Shown: positions 10,637-19,763, counted from the stretch's first letter. The stretch: 64,000 bases of DNA from Pseudomonas extremaustralis (GCF_900102035.1 NZ_LT629689.1:1054001-1118000), one strand, 5' to 3'. Notes: generated from the letters alone by a model not told the origin. Numbers and translations are program-made.

Positions 10637-10733
10637 CACCATTTACCGTAATTGAATGGACTCGCCCAAGCCGAGGCGTCTGTGCGCCACGGTGGCATTC
10701 TTATAGAAAGCCAACGACAGCGAGGGCGAGACC

Positions 10734-11834
10734 ATGAAAAAGCATACGACGATCAACCAGTCTTTGTCAGCCGATGTATCTACCTGCATGAACGTTGCGG
10801 TAGATCTTGCCAAAAAGGTCTTTCAGGTGGCCGGTGAGGATGCGCTCGGACAGGTGATATTCGAGGATCGGATCAAGTCACGTGAAGCCTTCCAGGCCTT
10901 TCTTCAGAAGCTTCCAGCAAGCGTGACGGTGCTGGTGGAAACCGGGCCAGGCGCTCAAGCATGGGCGCGGTTGCTGCAAGCGCAGGGCAATCCCGTGTGC
11001 ATCCTGCCCGCTCAGCATGTTGCCAATCATCGCAGCGGCCCGAAAAACGATCGCAATGATGCATTGGCGATCCTGCGTGCAGGCCGCGATTGCACGATAT
11101 CAGCGGTACCGGTCAAGAGCGCAGCGGCGATGGCGATGCAAGCACTGCACCGGGCCCGGCAGGGGTACATTCGGCGACGTACGGCGGTCGGTAATCAGAT
11201 GCGTGGCTTGTTGCTGGAGCAAGGGGTCTCTATGGCGCAGGGCGAAACAGCCATCAGCCAACGTGTCCCTCGAATACTGGAAGATGCTACTCAGCCATTA
11301 CCCGATTTGCTGCGTGAACTGATCGCCGAGCTGCTAGGAGAATGGGATCAATTGGGCGAACGCGTGAACGTGTTGACTGGTCGGCTCGAAACAGCGGCCA
11401 AGCAGAACGAGACCGCCAAGCGGCTGATGACGGTACGCGGAGTGGGGCCGATCATTGCCACAGCGCTACTGGCCAAGCAAACCGAGCCTGAACGCTTCGC
11501 CAATGCTCGACAGTTCGCCGCCTACTTCGGGTTGGTACCCAGCCAACACAGTAGTGGCGAGAAGATCCGGTTGGGCAAGATGAGCAAACAGGGTGATGCT
11601 TACTTGCGCAGCTTGGCGATCCAAGGTGCCCACGCAGTTCTAAGACAGGTACGACCGGATTCAGAGCAGCCGGACGACCAGCGTCTACAGCGCTGGATAT
11701 CCCGTCTGGGACGCAAGGAGGCGGCGGTGCGTTTGGCCAACCGCAACCTGCGCATCCTCTGGCGGCTCCTTCAAAATGACCAGACTTATCGTCGCCAACC
11801 AGGCAATAGCCAGGAGGCTACGATGAGTCACTGA
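10734..11834 (+). CDS. IS110-family DEDD transposase, copy 1
   Basis: This 366-residue recombinase has an N-terminal RuvC-like DEDD domain (D24 in VAVDLAKKVF, E69 in LVETGPG, D106 and D109 in KNDRND). Its C-terminal transposase_20 domain begins with the helix-hairpin-helix VRGVGPIIATALL (about residue 234) and has the serine-bearing stretch QHSSGEKIRLGKMSKQGD. The family acts by site-specific strand exchange guided by an element-encoded RNA. The ATG has a GAGGGCGAG site upstream. The frame is intact, so the element is probably active. Confidence 0.95.
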   Translation: MKKHTTINQSLSADVSTCMNVAVDLAKKVFQVAGEDALGQVIFEDRIKSREAFQAFLQKLPASVTVLVETGPGAQAWARLLQAQGNPVCILPAQHVANHRSGPKNDRNDALAILRAGRDCTISAVPVKSAAAMAMQALHRARQGYIRRRTAVGNQMRGLLLEQGVSMAQGETAISQRVPRILEDATQPLPDLLRELIAELLGEWDQLGERVNVLTGRLETAAKQNETAKRLMTVRGVGPIIATALLAKQTEPERFANARQFAAYFGLVPSQHSSGEKIRLGKMSKQGDAYLRSLAIQGAHAVLRQVRPDSEQPDDQRLQRWISRLGRKEAAVRLANRNLRILWRLLQNDQTYRRQPGNSQEATMSH

Positions 11835-11908
11835 TCTACAGCGTTCTGCCACCGGGGCGTTAAGCCGCTCCAACCCATGCTAAAGAACATTGACCCCTGG
11901 TCAGACCG

Positions 11909-11971
11909 TCGCGAACTGATGCCTGCGCTCCTACCGGCCCTTGAGGCCTAACTGTAATGGGCATATCGCGA
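11909..11971 (+). ncRNA. Predicted target-binding stem-loop of an IS bridge RNA (copy 1)
   Basis: The 3' non-coding end of the IS can fold with an outer stem TCGCGA(11909-11914)/TCGCGA(11966-11971) and ATGCC(11919-11923)/GGCAT(11960-11964), capped by a hairpin GGCC-CTTGA-GGCC (11936-11948). The internal loop holds GCGCTCCTAC (11925-11934), which is complementary to the right half of the target GTAGGAGCG, and ACTGTA (11951-11956), which equals the left half. This is the arrangement of a bridge RNA target loop. Pairings were found by eye, and the RNA is not shown to be expressed. Confidence 0.6.
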
Positions 11972-12086
11972 GCTGATCCAATGTTGGCCAGAAGCTGCTT
12001 GGGCTTCCTCGAATAGGCCTGATACATAGATGCAACCGGGTAACAATGTTTGAAAAGCGGGTTGAATGTGGGGGCGAGTCCATACA

Positions 12087-12118
12087 TAGGAGCGAGCTTG
12101 CTCGCTCCTACGGTAAAT
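12087..12118. repeat. REP palindrome, right part split by IS copy 1 (family A)
   Basis: This DNA joined to the left flank 10641-10648 forms a 40-bp palindrome, each arm reading ATTTACCGTAGGAGCGAGC, with a TT centre. The IS therefore inserted inside a REP sequence. The palindrome lies between the TlpA-like gene and the convergent META-domain gene. Confidence 0.8.
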
Positions 12119-12126
12119 GCGCGGGA

Positions 12127-12531
12127 TCAGCCTTCTTCAAGCCACAGGCGAATGGGCTTGCCCTCGGCCGGCCAGAAACGGGTCTGCTCGATCGGTGAGA
12201 TGTCCCAGCGCTCCACGCCTTGCAGGGCCTGGAAGAAACGGTGTTCCTGCTCCATCAAGGCCTCGGCGCAAAGTTTGCGGGTGCTGCCGATCTGGCCGAA
12301 GCTGAGCTTGTCGCCCTCGACGGTGTACGGTGCGAACCAGTGGTTGCAACCGCCATTGCCATAGGCGCGACCATCGGCGCCAAGGGTGACGGTCAGGTGC
12401 GCGTAATCCATCAGCGGCCGCTCACCAATCCATTCAACCACGTAGCTGTGATCCTGCTTGAGCTGGACCCCATCACCGGCGCAGCCAGCGACGGCCGCTC
12501 CGGCGACGGCGAGCAGCAGCAACCCCCTCAT
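12127..12531 (-). CDS. META-domain lipoprotein
   Basis: This 134-residue protein has a lipoprotein signal with the lipobox VAGC (Cys about 17), followed by a META domain (HslJ-like) with the characteristic GCNHW (about residues 61-65) and a late SPIEQTRF segment. It should sit in the outer or inner membrane facing the periplasm. The function is unknown; HslJ-type members are linked to novobiocin resistance in E. coli. Its start overlaps the stop of the upstream gene by four bases, so the two are probably co-translated. Confidence 0.75.
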   Translation of the reverse strand: MRGLLLLAVAGAAVAGCAGDGVQLKQDHSYVVEWIGERPLMDYAHLTVTLGADGRAYGNGGCNHWFAPYTVEGDKLSFGQIGSTRKLCAEALMEQEHRFFQALQGVERWDISPIEQTRFWPAEGKPIRLWLEEG

Positions 12532-12968
12532 TGCGCAGCCTTCTGGCAGGTCGGGCAGCGATGCTTGTCGTTTTCGCTGGCCCAGCCCAATTCCTTGATG
12601 CGCGCGTTGGCTGCTGGTTGCAGTGGTTCTTTGCGCAGCTTGGTTTCCACCGAGAATTCAAACTCCAGCACCGCGTCGCAGCTGTCGCAGTTGACCTTCC
12701 AGGTGTGAATCTCCAACTCGCCGAATGTCGGCCCTTTGGCCATGGCGACCCATTGGCCCGCCGGGCGGATGGAGTAGCGTGCGTCGCCTTCGACGGTCAG
12801 GCGCATCGACAGGGTTTTACTGCCGCGCAGGGTGACGATCAGCACGTCGCCGTGCTTGATCGAGCCACCGTTGCCGGTGACCTGGTAACGGCCCGGCACC
12901 AGGGCGCGGCATTCGATCAGGGTGTGTTGCGGGCTCAGCAAGCTGAAGCGGAAATCGTGTTCGGCCAT
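12528..12968 (-). CDS. Hypothetical cytosolic protein with four-cysteine zinc site
   Basis: This 146-residue protein is of no recognised function. A beta-rich N-terminal part is followed by a CDSC pair (about residue 93) and a CPTC pair near the C-terminus, which together could bind zinc. A strong ribosome site, GGAGGATCC, lies just before the ATG at 12968; an earlier in-frame ATG lacks one. It is upstream of and overlaps the META lipoprotein gene. Confidence 0.65.
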   Translation of the reverse strand: MAEHDFRFSLLSPQHTLIECRALVPGRYQVTGNGGSIKHGDVLIVTLRGSKTLSMRLTVEGDARYSIRPAGQWVAMAKGPTFGELEIHTWKVNCDSCDAVLEFEFSVETKLRKEPLQPAANARIKELGWASENDKHRCPTCQKAAQ

Positions 12969-13039
12969 GGATCCTCCAAATAGGCGCGGCATCCTATCAC
13001 GGGTGCCGGCCTATCATGAGCCCGGTATGTGACCGCTGA

Positions 13040-14029
13040 TCATCCTTCGACAAGGTTCTGCGCGCGGCCATCGGCCCACGCCGCAATGTTGGCCAGGGTC
13101 GTGCTGGCGATCGCTGCCAGGGCCTCGCGAGTGAGAAACGCCTGGTGCGCGGTAATGATCACGTTGGGGAAGGTCAGCAGGCGCGCAAGCACATCGTCTT
13201 GCAGGGGCAGGTCGGAGCGATCCTCGAAAAACAGCTGGGCTTCCTCCTCGTACACATCCAGCCCCAGGTAGCCAAGCTGGCCGTCCTTGAGGGCTTCGAT
13301 CAATGCCGGTGTATCGACCAGGCCACCGCGACCGGTATTGATCAGCATCGCGCCGGGCTGCATCCGTGCCAGGGAGGCGGCATTGATCATGTGCTTGCTG
13401 CCGTCGGTCAACGGACAGTGCAGGCTGATGATCTGCGCCTGGGCCAACAGCTCCGGCAGCTCCACGTAGCGTGCTCCAAGGGCCTGGACCTGCGGGTTGG
13501 GGAACGGGTCGCTGGCCAGCAGCGTGCAGCCGAAGCCGGTCATGATCCTGGCGAATGTGGCGCCGATCTGGCCGGTGCCGACCACGCCGACGGTCTTGCC
13601 CACCAGGTCGAAACCGGTGAGGCCGTGCAGGCTGAAGTCGCCATCGCGGGTGCGGTTGTAGGCGCGGTGCAAGCGGCGGTTAAGGGCGAGGATCAAGGCC
13701 ACGGCATGTTCGGCGATGGCGTGGGGCGAATAGGCGGGGACGCGCACAATGGTCAGGCCCAGGCGCTTGGCGCTGGGCAGATCCACGTGGTTATAGCCGG
13801 CCGAGCGCAGCGCGATCAGGCGGGTGCCACCGTGGGCCAGTTGTTCCAGCACCGGGGCGCTGAGGTCATCGTTGATAAAGGCGCACACCACTTCGTGTTG
13901 CGCGGCCAGGGCCACCGTGTCGAGGTTGAGCCGGGCGGGCTGGAATTGCAGTTCCAATCCCGGTGGCAGCTGCTCACCTAGAAAGCTGTCGCGGTCGTAG
14001 GCTTGGCTGCTGAAAAGAATCACGCGCAT
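13040..14029 (-). CDS. ldhA: D-lactate dehydrogenase LdhA (2-hydroxyacid dehydrogenase)
   Basis: This 329-residue NAD-dependent enzyme interconverts pyruvate and D-lactate. The Rossmann motif GVVGTGQIG is near residue 150, the catalytic arginine lies in GRGG near residue 233, and the catalytic histidine is in ITAHQAFLT near residue 295. A GGGAG site precedes the ATG at 14029. It lies directly downstream of gacS in the same orientation, which is the conserved ldhA-gacS order in Pseudomonas. Confidence 0.92.
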   Translation of the reverse strand: MRVILFSSQAYDRDSFLGEQLPPGLELQFQPARLNLDTVALAAQHEVVCAFINDDLSAPVLEQLAHGGTRLIALRSAGYNHVDLPSAKRLGLTIVRVPAYSPHAIAEHAVALILALNRRLHRAYNRTRDGDFSLHGLTGFDLVGKTVGVVGTGQIGATFARIMTGFGCTLLASDPFPNPQVQALGARYVELPELLAQAQIISLHCPLTDGSKHMINAASLARMQPGAMLINTGRGGLVDTPALIEALKDGQLGYLGLDVYEEEAQLFFEDRSDLPLQDDVLARLLTFPNVIITAHQAFLTREALAAIASTTLANIAAWADGRAQNLVEG

Positions 14030-14062
14030 TGAAAAGCTCCCTGCCATTTTTAATAAGTGCGT

Positions 14063-16816
14063 TCAGGCGCTGACCCGTGCTTCGCTGGCCAATCGGGCGA
14101 TGGCCATGTCCAGCTCGTCCAGTGCGTGCAGCGCCTTGGCGTCATCCTGCTTGAGCAGGGTTTCGGCGCGTTGGCAGGCGGCGCGCAGCTGCGGGACGCC
14201 ACAGTAGCGGGTGGCGCCATGCAGGCGGTGGACGCGTTCGATCAGGGCGTTGTTGTCATTGGCGTCGCGGGCGATGTTGATGGCCAGGCGGTCGGCCTCC
14301 AGCGATGCCAGCAGCATAGCCAGCATATCGGCGGCCAGGTCGGTCTTGCCGGCGGCCAGGCGCAGGCCCTCGTCGTGGTCCAGTACGGGCAACTGCTCGC
14401 GAGGGGCGAGGCCGTCGGCACTGCGCTCCGGGCCCTGGTTACGCAGGGCCAGGCCGGTCCATTTCAATACCACCTGAGCCAGTTGCCGCTCGCTGATGGG
14501 TTTGGTCAGGTAGTCGTCCATGCCACTTTGCAGCAAGGCGCGTTTCTCGTTGGCCATGGCGTGGGCAGTGAGGGCGACCACCGGCAATGGCGTGCCATGG
14601 CCTTCGCTTTCCCACTGGCGGATGGCCTCGGTACTCTGACGGCCATCCATGCCGGGCATTTGCACGTCCATCAGCACCAGGTCGAAGGTGTCCTGTTTCA
14701 CTGCCTCGACCGCCGCATAACCGCTTTCCACGGCCCGCACTTTTGCCCCCATGTCTTCCAGCAGGGTCTGTACCAGCAGCAGGTTCGCCGGGTTGTCATC
14801 CACGCACAGCACGCGCGGCGCCCGGCTGGACAGCGGCTCGCCGGGCTCGCTGCGCGACGGCCGTGGGCTGACGAGATCGGCCAGCGCCCGGCGCAGTTTG
14901 CGTGTGCAGGCCGGCTTGGCTTGCAGCTGGCTGTTGGGGTTGGGTACCGACTGGTTGAACAGCATCTGTTCAGTGGTGGGGCACAGCACCAGCACTTTGC
15001 AGCCCAGGTGTTCGAGATCCCACAGGTGCTGGTTGAGGCGCTCGGGCGGAATGTCGTTGGCGGTGACGCCGAGTACCGCCAGGTCGATGGCCTGATCGGT
15101 CTGATGGGCACTGGTAATGCCGTTGGTCAGGCTTTCCAGGGTATTGAATGGTGTGACTTGCAGGCCGCAGTCTTCCAACTGATGTTGCAGGGCCTGGCGC
15201 GCCAGCTCATGGTTTTCCAGCACCGCGACGCGATGGCCGAGCAAAGGCGCGCAGGGCAAGTCTTCGACATCGTCGCGGGTCTTGGGCAGGTTGAGGCTGA
15301 TCCAGAATTCCGAACCCTCGCCCGGAGTGCTGTCGACCCCGATTTCACCGCCCATCTGCTCGATCAGCCGCTTGGAAATCACCAGGCCCAGCCCCGTGCC
15401 GCCGGGTTGGCGTGACAGCGAATTATCCGCCTGGCTGAACGCCTGGAACAGCGCGCGCACATCCTGGTTGGACAGGCCGATGCCCGTGTCCTGCACGCTG
15501 ATACGCAGTTGCACGCTGTCTTCCTGTTCGTCCTCGATCATCGCGCGCGCGACGATAGTGCCTTCGCGGGTGAACTTGATCGCATTGCTGATCAGGTTGG
15601 TGAGGATCTGCTTGAGGCGCAGCGGGTCACCCACCAGCGCCAGCGGCGTGTCGCGGTAGACCAGGCTCACCAGTTCGAGCTGCTTGGCATGGGCGGCAGG
15701 GGCGAGGATGGTCAAGGTGTCCTGCAGCAAGTCCCGCAGGTTGAAGGGGATGCTGTCGAGTACCAGCTTGCCGGCTTCGATCTTCGAGAAGTCGAGGATC
15801 TCGTTGATGATGCCCAGCAGGTTGTCGGCGGATTTCTCGATGGTGCCGAGGTAATCCAGCTGGCGTGGGGTCAGTTCGCTTTTTTGCAGCAGGTGGGTAA
15901 AGCCCAGTATGCCGTTGAGCGGCGTGCGGATTTCATGGCTCATGTTGGCCAGGAACTCCGACTTGATGCGGCTGGCTTCCAGGGCCTCTTTGCGCGCCAG
16001 GTCCAGCTCGATGTTCTGGATCTCGATGGTTTCCAGGTTCTGGCGCACGTCTTCGGTAGCCTGGTCAATGCTGTGTTGCAGTTCTTCTTGAGCGTTTTGC
16101 AGGGTTTCGGCCATGCGGTTGATGCCCGAGGCGAGCTGGTCCAGTTCCTGGCTGCCGAGTGACGGCAGGCGCGTTTCCAGGTGGCCGTCCTTGAGTTGGG
16201 CCACGGCTTGCTTGATCAGCCCGATGGGGGAATTGATCGTGCGGCTGATGCGCAGGGCCAGGGCGGCGGTGCAGATCAGGCCGATGGCAATCAGCAGCAG
16301 GCTGGCGAACAGGCTACGGTAGCCGCGCAGCAACATGCCGTTGTGAGACAGTTCCACCTCGACCCAGCCGAGCAGGCGGTCGGATTCATCGGGGATCAGG
16401 TCGCCGGCGAGGTTGCGATGGCGGCCGAATACGGGCAACAGATACCGAGTGGCGTCGTTGCCGGTGCGCTGCAGCAGATGGGAGCTGTTACCGACGGGCG
16501 GCGGGTTCAGCATGGTCGGGCCGGCATGGGCGAGGGGGCCACGGTCCGCGGCGAGGAACGACACAGCGCGCACGTCCGGTTGTTCAAGGGATTGGGTGGC
16601 GATCCGCTCCAGCAGTTCGGTGTTTCGCGCGCTCAAGGCCGGCGCTGCCAGCGGCGCCAATTGCTCGGCGATCATTTCGCCGCGTTGCAGCAATTGGGTC
16701 TGGAGTTCCGAGAGCTGCATCCAGGTGAAATAGCCCCCCAACAGCGAGGCCATCAGGCTGGTCGGTAATAAGGTCAGCAACAGTACGCGGCCCTTTATCC
16801 CCATTCTTCTAAGCAC
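14063..16816 (-). CDS. gacS: Hybrid sensor histidine kinase GacS
   Basis: This 917-residue inner-membrane kinase drives the GacA response regulator and hence the Rsm small-RNA switch for secondary metabolism. The order is TM1 (about 10-30), periplasmic loop, TM2 (about 168-190), HAMP, HisKA with H294, HATPase (to about 510), receiver with D717 in VLMDVQMP, and a C-terminal HPt domain with H863. These three positions equal those reported for P. fluorescens GacS. The start is a GTG with AGGAG 7 bases upstream. The divergent promoter region holds a run of 13 G. Confidence 0.97.
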   Translation of the reverse strand: MLRRMGIKGRVLLLTLLPTSLMASLLGGYFTWMQLSELQTQLLQRGEMIAEQLAPLAAPALSARNTELLERIATQSLEQPDVRAVSFLAADRGPLAHAGPTMLNPPPVGNSSHLLQRTGNDATRYLLPVFGRHRNLAGDLIPDESDRLLGWVEVELSHNGMLLRGYRSLFASLLLIAIGLICTAALALRISRTINSPIGLIKQAVAQLKDGHLETRLPSLGSQELDQLASGINRMAETLQNAQEELQHSIDQATEDVRQNLETIEIQNIELDLARKEALEASRIKSEFLANMSHEIRTPLNGILGFTHLLQKSELTPRQLDYLGTIEKSADNLLGIINEILDFSKIEAGKLVLDSIPFNLRDLLQDTLTILAPAAHAKQLELVSLVYRDTPLALVGDPLRLKQILTNLISNAIKFTREGTIVARAMIEDEQEDSVQLRISVQDTGIGLSNQDVRALFQAFSQADNSLSRQPGGTGLGLVISKRLIEQMGGEIGVDSTPGEGSEFWISLNLPKTRDDVEDLPCAPLLGHRVAVLENHELARQALQHQLEDCGLQVTPFNTLESLTNGITSAHQTDQAIDLAVLGVTANDIPPERLNQHLWDLEHLGCKVLVLCPTTEQMLFNQSVPNPNSQLQAKPACTRKLRRALADLVSPRPSRSEPGEPLSSRAPRVLCVDDNPANLLLVQTLLEDMGAKVRAVESGYAAVEAVKQDTFDLVLMDVQMPGMDGRQSTEAIRQWESEGHGTPLPVVALTAHAMANEKRALLQSGMDDYLTKPISERQLAQVVLKWTGLALRNQGPERSADGLAPREQLPVLDHDEGLRLAAGKTDLAADMLAMLLASLEADRLAINIARDANDNNALIERVHRLHGATRYCGVPQLRAACQRAETLLKQDDAKALHALDELDMAIARLASEARVSA

Positions 16817-16951
16817 GCCACTCTCCTGCTACCACAGTGTTATCGATGATGGGAGTGGGCATCCGGCCCGCACCACCTGCGCAGTGTAGCCATTTGCGCG
16901 GCGTGGAATCTTGCAAATTGATGTCAGGTGGCAATCTTCGCGCCATTTCGC

Positions 16952-16964
16952 GGGGGGGGGGGGG
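16952..16964. repeat. Homopolymer run of 13 G
   Basis: Thirteen consecutive G lie in the 207-base spacer between the divergent gacS (start 16816) and response regulator gene (start 17024). The tract is outside both coding regions if these starts are right. Such tracts are prone to slippage. Confidence 0.95.
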
Positions 16965-17023
16965 ATTGCCTGTGGCGGGGGAATCTTGAACAATCATCGA
17001 TTGAGAATGACTTGCAGACGCTA

Positions 17024-17752
17024 ATGAATCCCGTAGCTATTGACCTACCCCGTATCCTGACTATCGAAGATGACCCCGTGCTGGGTGCCTATGTCCACGA
17101 GCACCTGGGGCGGTGTGGGTTCCAGGTCACCTGGTGCCAGAATGGCCAGCAAGGCCTGCAGTTGGCGCGCGACCAGGCATTCGATGTGGTGTTGATGGAC
17201 ATCCTGCTGCCGGGGTTGGATGGCTTATCGATCCTGACCCATCTGCGCCGGAGTCATTCGATCCCGGTGATTCTGATGTCCGCTCTGGGGGCCGAAGCCG
17301 ATCGTGTCAGTGGTTTTCGCCTGGGCGCCGATGATTACCTGCCCAAACCGTTCAGCATGATCGAGTTGCGGGTGCGCATCGAGGCCATCCTGCGCCGAGT
17401 GGCTCTGGACCGGCGCCCATTGCCCAGCCTGGCACCCGTGCGCGACGACGTGCATACCCTGCGCTTCGACGATGAACTGTGCGATGTCTTCCACCAGGAA
17501 CACTGGGCCGGCCTGACCCGCAGCGAATACCGCTTGCTGGAAACCCTGCATCGCAACAGCGAAGAAGTGCTCAGCAAAGCCTTCCTTTATCAGCATGTGT
17601 TGCAACGCGGTTACGCCCCCCATGACCGCAGCCTTGATATGCACATCAGCCAGATCCGCCGCAAACTCAAAGCCATCGGCTACAGCGAATACCAAGTGCG
17701 CACCGTATGGGGCAAGGGCTACGTCCTGAGTGGTCACGATGCCGGGCTTTGA
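17024..17752 (+). CDS. pirR: OmpR-family response regulator (PirR-like)
   Basis: This 242-residue regulator has a receiver domain with the phosphoacceptor Asp in VLLMDILLPG-like context (VVLMDILLPGLDG, about residue 55), the KPF lysine motif near residue 105, and a winged-helix DNA-binding domain ending in VRTVWGKGYVLSG. It overlaps the sensor kinase gene and diverges from gacS. In P. aeruginosa the pair next to gacS is pirR-pirS, which controls ferric-enterobactin uptake. The symbol rests on this synteny, and no pirA-like receptor is adjacent here. Confidence 0.72.
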   Translation: MNPVAIDLPRILTIEDDPVLGAYVHEHLGRCGFQVTWCQNGQQGLQLARDQAFDVVLMDILLPGLDGLSILTHLRRSHSIPVILMSALGAEADRVSGFRLGADDYLPKPFSMIELRVRIEAILRRVALDRRPLPSLAPVRDDVHTLRFDDELCDVFHQEHWAGLTRSEYRLLETLHRNSEEVLSKAFLYQHVLQRGYAPHDRSLDMHISQIRRKLKAIGYSEYQVRTVWGKGYVLSGHDAGL

Positions 17753-19109
17753 TCATTCCTTGACGCGGCTGCCGGGCAAGCACTCGTTATTCTGGAAGCT
17801 GGCCTTTCTGCTGATCGCCTTCTGCTTGCTGATGATCTGGCTCAGTTGGTCCTGGGGCCGGTATATGGAGCAGAAGAACGCCTACTTGTCCGATGAAGCG
17901 CGGATAACCCTGAGTGGTTACGCGGCAGACGCCGAGCAGGCCTGGAACCGAGACGGTCGTGCAGGCATTGACGCGTGGTTGCAGGCGTTGGGCAAGCGGG
18001 AGAACACCTGGATAGGCGTGATTGGCAATGATCTGCAATCGTTGAGCAGCTACCCACTGACCGACAAGGAAAGCCAGCGCCTGACGTTCCTGCGGGGGCT
18101 GGACTGGCCGGTCAGCCGTCACGTCAGGGGGCTGCCCTGGTTGAAGATCCCGTTTCCGGTCGATCCCGGCGTCGGCTCGCTGGTGATCGAATTGCCGCAG
18201 CGTTTCATGCCGGGGCGCTACCAACTGTTCTGGCGGGTGGTGACCAACGGTCTGATCCCTGGCTTGTTTACCTTGTTGCTGTGCATTGGCTTGTATCGAT
18301 TGCTGATCATCCCCCTCAACCAACTGCGCGAGCAGGCCAACGCCTGGCGTGCTGATCAATTGAATACGCGGATGCCCCACGATGCCACCAGTCGTCAGGA
18401 TGAGTTGGGCGAACTGGGGCGGGCTTTCGACCATATGTCCGAGCGTTTGCAGGGGACCGTGGTGCTGCAACAGCAATTACTGCGAGACATGTCCCATGAG
18501 CTGCGCACGCCATTGAGCCGCTTACGTGTGGCCTGTGACAGTGAGCAAGACCTTGCGCAACTTCGGGAGCGGCTGAGCCGGGAGATCGACGGCATGCAGC
18601 GCCTGGTGGAAGACAGCCTGCAACTGGCCTGGCTGGATACCGAGAGGGCGCCATTGTCCCAGGAAGATATCCAGCTTCAGGCCTTATGGGACATGTTGCG
18701 GGAAAACGCGTGCTTTGAAAGTGATTGGCCCGCGTCGCGCCTGCCTTGCCTATTGGCCGCTGATTGTTGGGTCCGGGGTAACCTGAATGCCCTGGCCCAG
18801 GCCCTGGAAAATATCCTGCGCAATGCCATTCGGCACTCGCCACCGGACGGTACGGTGCGCCTGGGTGGGCGTCGGGATGGTGAGTACTGGCATCTATGGC
18901 TGGAGGATCAGGGCGGGGGTATTGATGAGCAGGATCTGGAGCGGATCTTCGCGCCCTTTACTCGCCTTGACGGCTCGCGGCCGGGTGACGGCGGTTTCGG
19001 CCTGGGCTTGAGCATCGCACGCAACGCCGTGCAGCGTCAGCATGGCAGCCTGTGGGCGGAAAATACGGGCGGCGGCCTGCGCGTACACCTGCGTCTGCGG
19101 GCCTGCTGA
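17739..19109 (+). CDS. pirS: Two-component sensor histidine kinase (PirS-like)
   Basis: This 456-residue membrane kinase has TM1 near residues 18-40, a periplasmic sensor loop, TM2 near 165-190, HAMP, and HisKA with the phosphorylated His in MSHELRTPLSRLR (about residue 250). A HATPase with NILRNAIRHS and GGFGLGLSIAR boxes completes it. The ATG at 17739 overlaps the regulator gene by 14 bases; a GTG at 17730 is possible. The signal is unknown and the name comes from the position next to gacS. Confidence 0.7.
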   Translation: MPGFDHSLTRLPGKHSLFWKLAFLLIAFCLLMIWLSWSWGRYMEQKNAYLSDEARITLSGYAADAEQAWNRDGRAGIDAWLQALGKRENTWIGVIGNDLQSLSSYPLTDKESQRLTFLRGLDWPVSRHVRGLPWLKIPFPVDPGVGSLVIELPQRFMPGRYQLFWRVVTNGLIPGLFTLLLCIGLYRLLIIPLNQLREQANAWRADQLNTRMPHDATSRQDELGELGRAFDHMSERLQGTVVLQQQLLRDMSHELRTPLSRLRVACDSEQDLAQLRERLSREIDGMQRLVEDSLQLAWLDTERAPLSQEDIQLQALWDMLRENACFESDWPASRLPCLLAADCWVRGNLNALAQALENILRNAIRHSPPDGTVRLGGRRDGEYWHLWLEDQGGGIDEQDLERIFAPFTRLDGSRPGDGGFGLGLSIARNAVQRQHGSLWAENTGGGLRVHLRLRAC

Positions 19110-19112
19110 CCT

Positions 19113-19628
19113 TCAGCCGCGACGCTGTTTGCGCTTCTTCCACTGGTGCGCCACCCACCAGCGCCAGTAGCCCATGGTCAGGCAATAAGCCAGTACGCCT
19201 GATACCAGCCCCAGCACCACCGAGCCCAGCAGAAACGGCTGCCATAACGTGCTCAACTGGCTGCTGATCCATTCCCAGGTCAGGTCATCGGGCAGGCCGC
19301 GGGGCGGTACGTTCATCAACCAGGCGCCGGTCATGTAGGTGCAGATAAATACCACCGGCATCGTGATCGGGTTGGTCAGCCACACCAGGCTGATCGCGAT
19401 GGGCATGTTGCCACGCACCGTAATCGCCAGGATCGCCGCCAACAGCATCTGCAGCGGAATCGGGATAAATGCCGCGAACAAACCCACGGCCATGGCCCGC
19501 GCCACTGAGTGCCGGTTCAGGTGCCAGAGGTTCGGGTCATGCAGCAACGTGCCGAGAAACTGTAATGACTTGTGTTCCCTGATACTGGTGGGATCGGGCA
19601 TGTACCGTTTGAATAAGCGCCGGGGCAT
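19113..19628 (-). CDS. DUF2062 membrane protein
   Basis: This 171-residue protein has the DUF2062 signature: a basic N-terminus, then HSVARAMAVGLFAAFIPIP and LTNPITMPVVF segments and three to four hydrophobic helices. The function is unknown. It is convergent with pirS (3-base gap) and divergent from comEC, which is the usual neighbour of this family in Pseudomonas. The ATG at 19628 starts the conserved MPRRLFKRYMP block; an open extension to 19700 is unlikely. Confidence 0.8.
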   Translation of the reverse strand: MPRRLFKRYMPDPTSIREHKSLQFLGTLLHDPNLWHLNRHSVARAMAVGLFAAFIPIPLQMLLAAILAITVRGNMPIAISLVWLTNPITMPVVFICTYMTGAWLMNVPPRGLPDDLTWEWISSQLSTLWQPFLLGSVVLGLVSGVLAYCLTMGYWRWWVAHQWKKRKQRRG

Positions 19629-19763
19629 AAGGGGTCCAGGTCGGTTCGAGGGGCAAGTATGCCCGCATTCTATAAACAGGAAATTCAGACTTTGTGACAA
19701 AACATCATAGGCCTTGCCGGGCGCTCGACTAAGACTGAGTGGATCACTTGAAAGGGATGATTC

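Larger units (their letters stand above)
10649..12086 (+). mobile_element. IS110-family (IS1111-type) insertion sequence, copy 1
   Basis: This 1438-bp element is repeated at 44539-45976 with only three base differences (11716 A/G, 11777 T/C, 11998 C/T). It has 12-bp subterminal inverted repeats ATGGACTCGCCC (10656-10667) and GGGCGAGTCCAT (12072-12083). These lie 7 bases from the left end and 3 bases from the right end, the spacing typical of the IS1111 subgroup. The ends are ambiguous by TA, present on both sides. There is no longer target duplication. It carries one transposase gene, 85 bases of left leader and about 250 bases of right non-coding DNA. It is inserted in a REP palindrome. Confidence 0.9.

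Noticed and set aside
14057..15415. 452-codon plus-strand frame opposite gacS
   Set aside because: It is a shadow of gacS, whose domain residues are all intact.
16928..17023. Upstream in-frame start for the response regulator that would put the G run inside the coding sequence
   Set aside because: The extra residues have no receiver-domain homology and no ribosome site is seen; the receiver strand begins just after the ATG at 17024. If wrong, the G run would be a coding phase switch.
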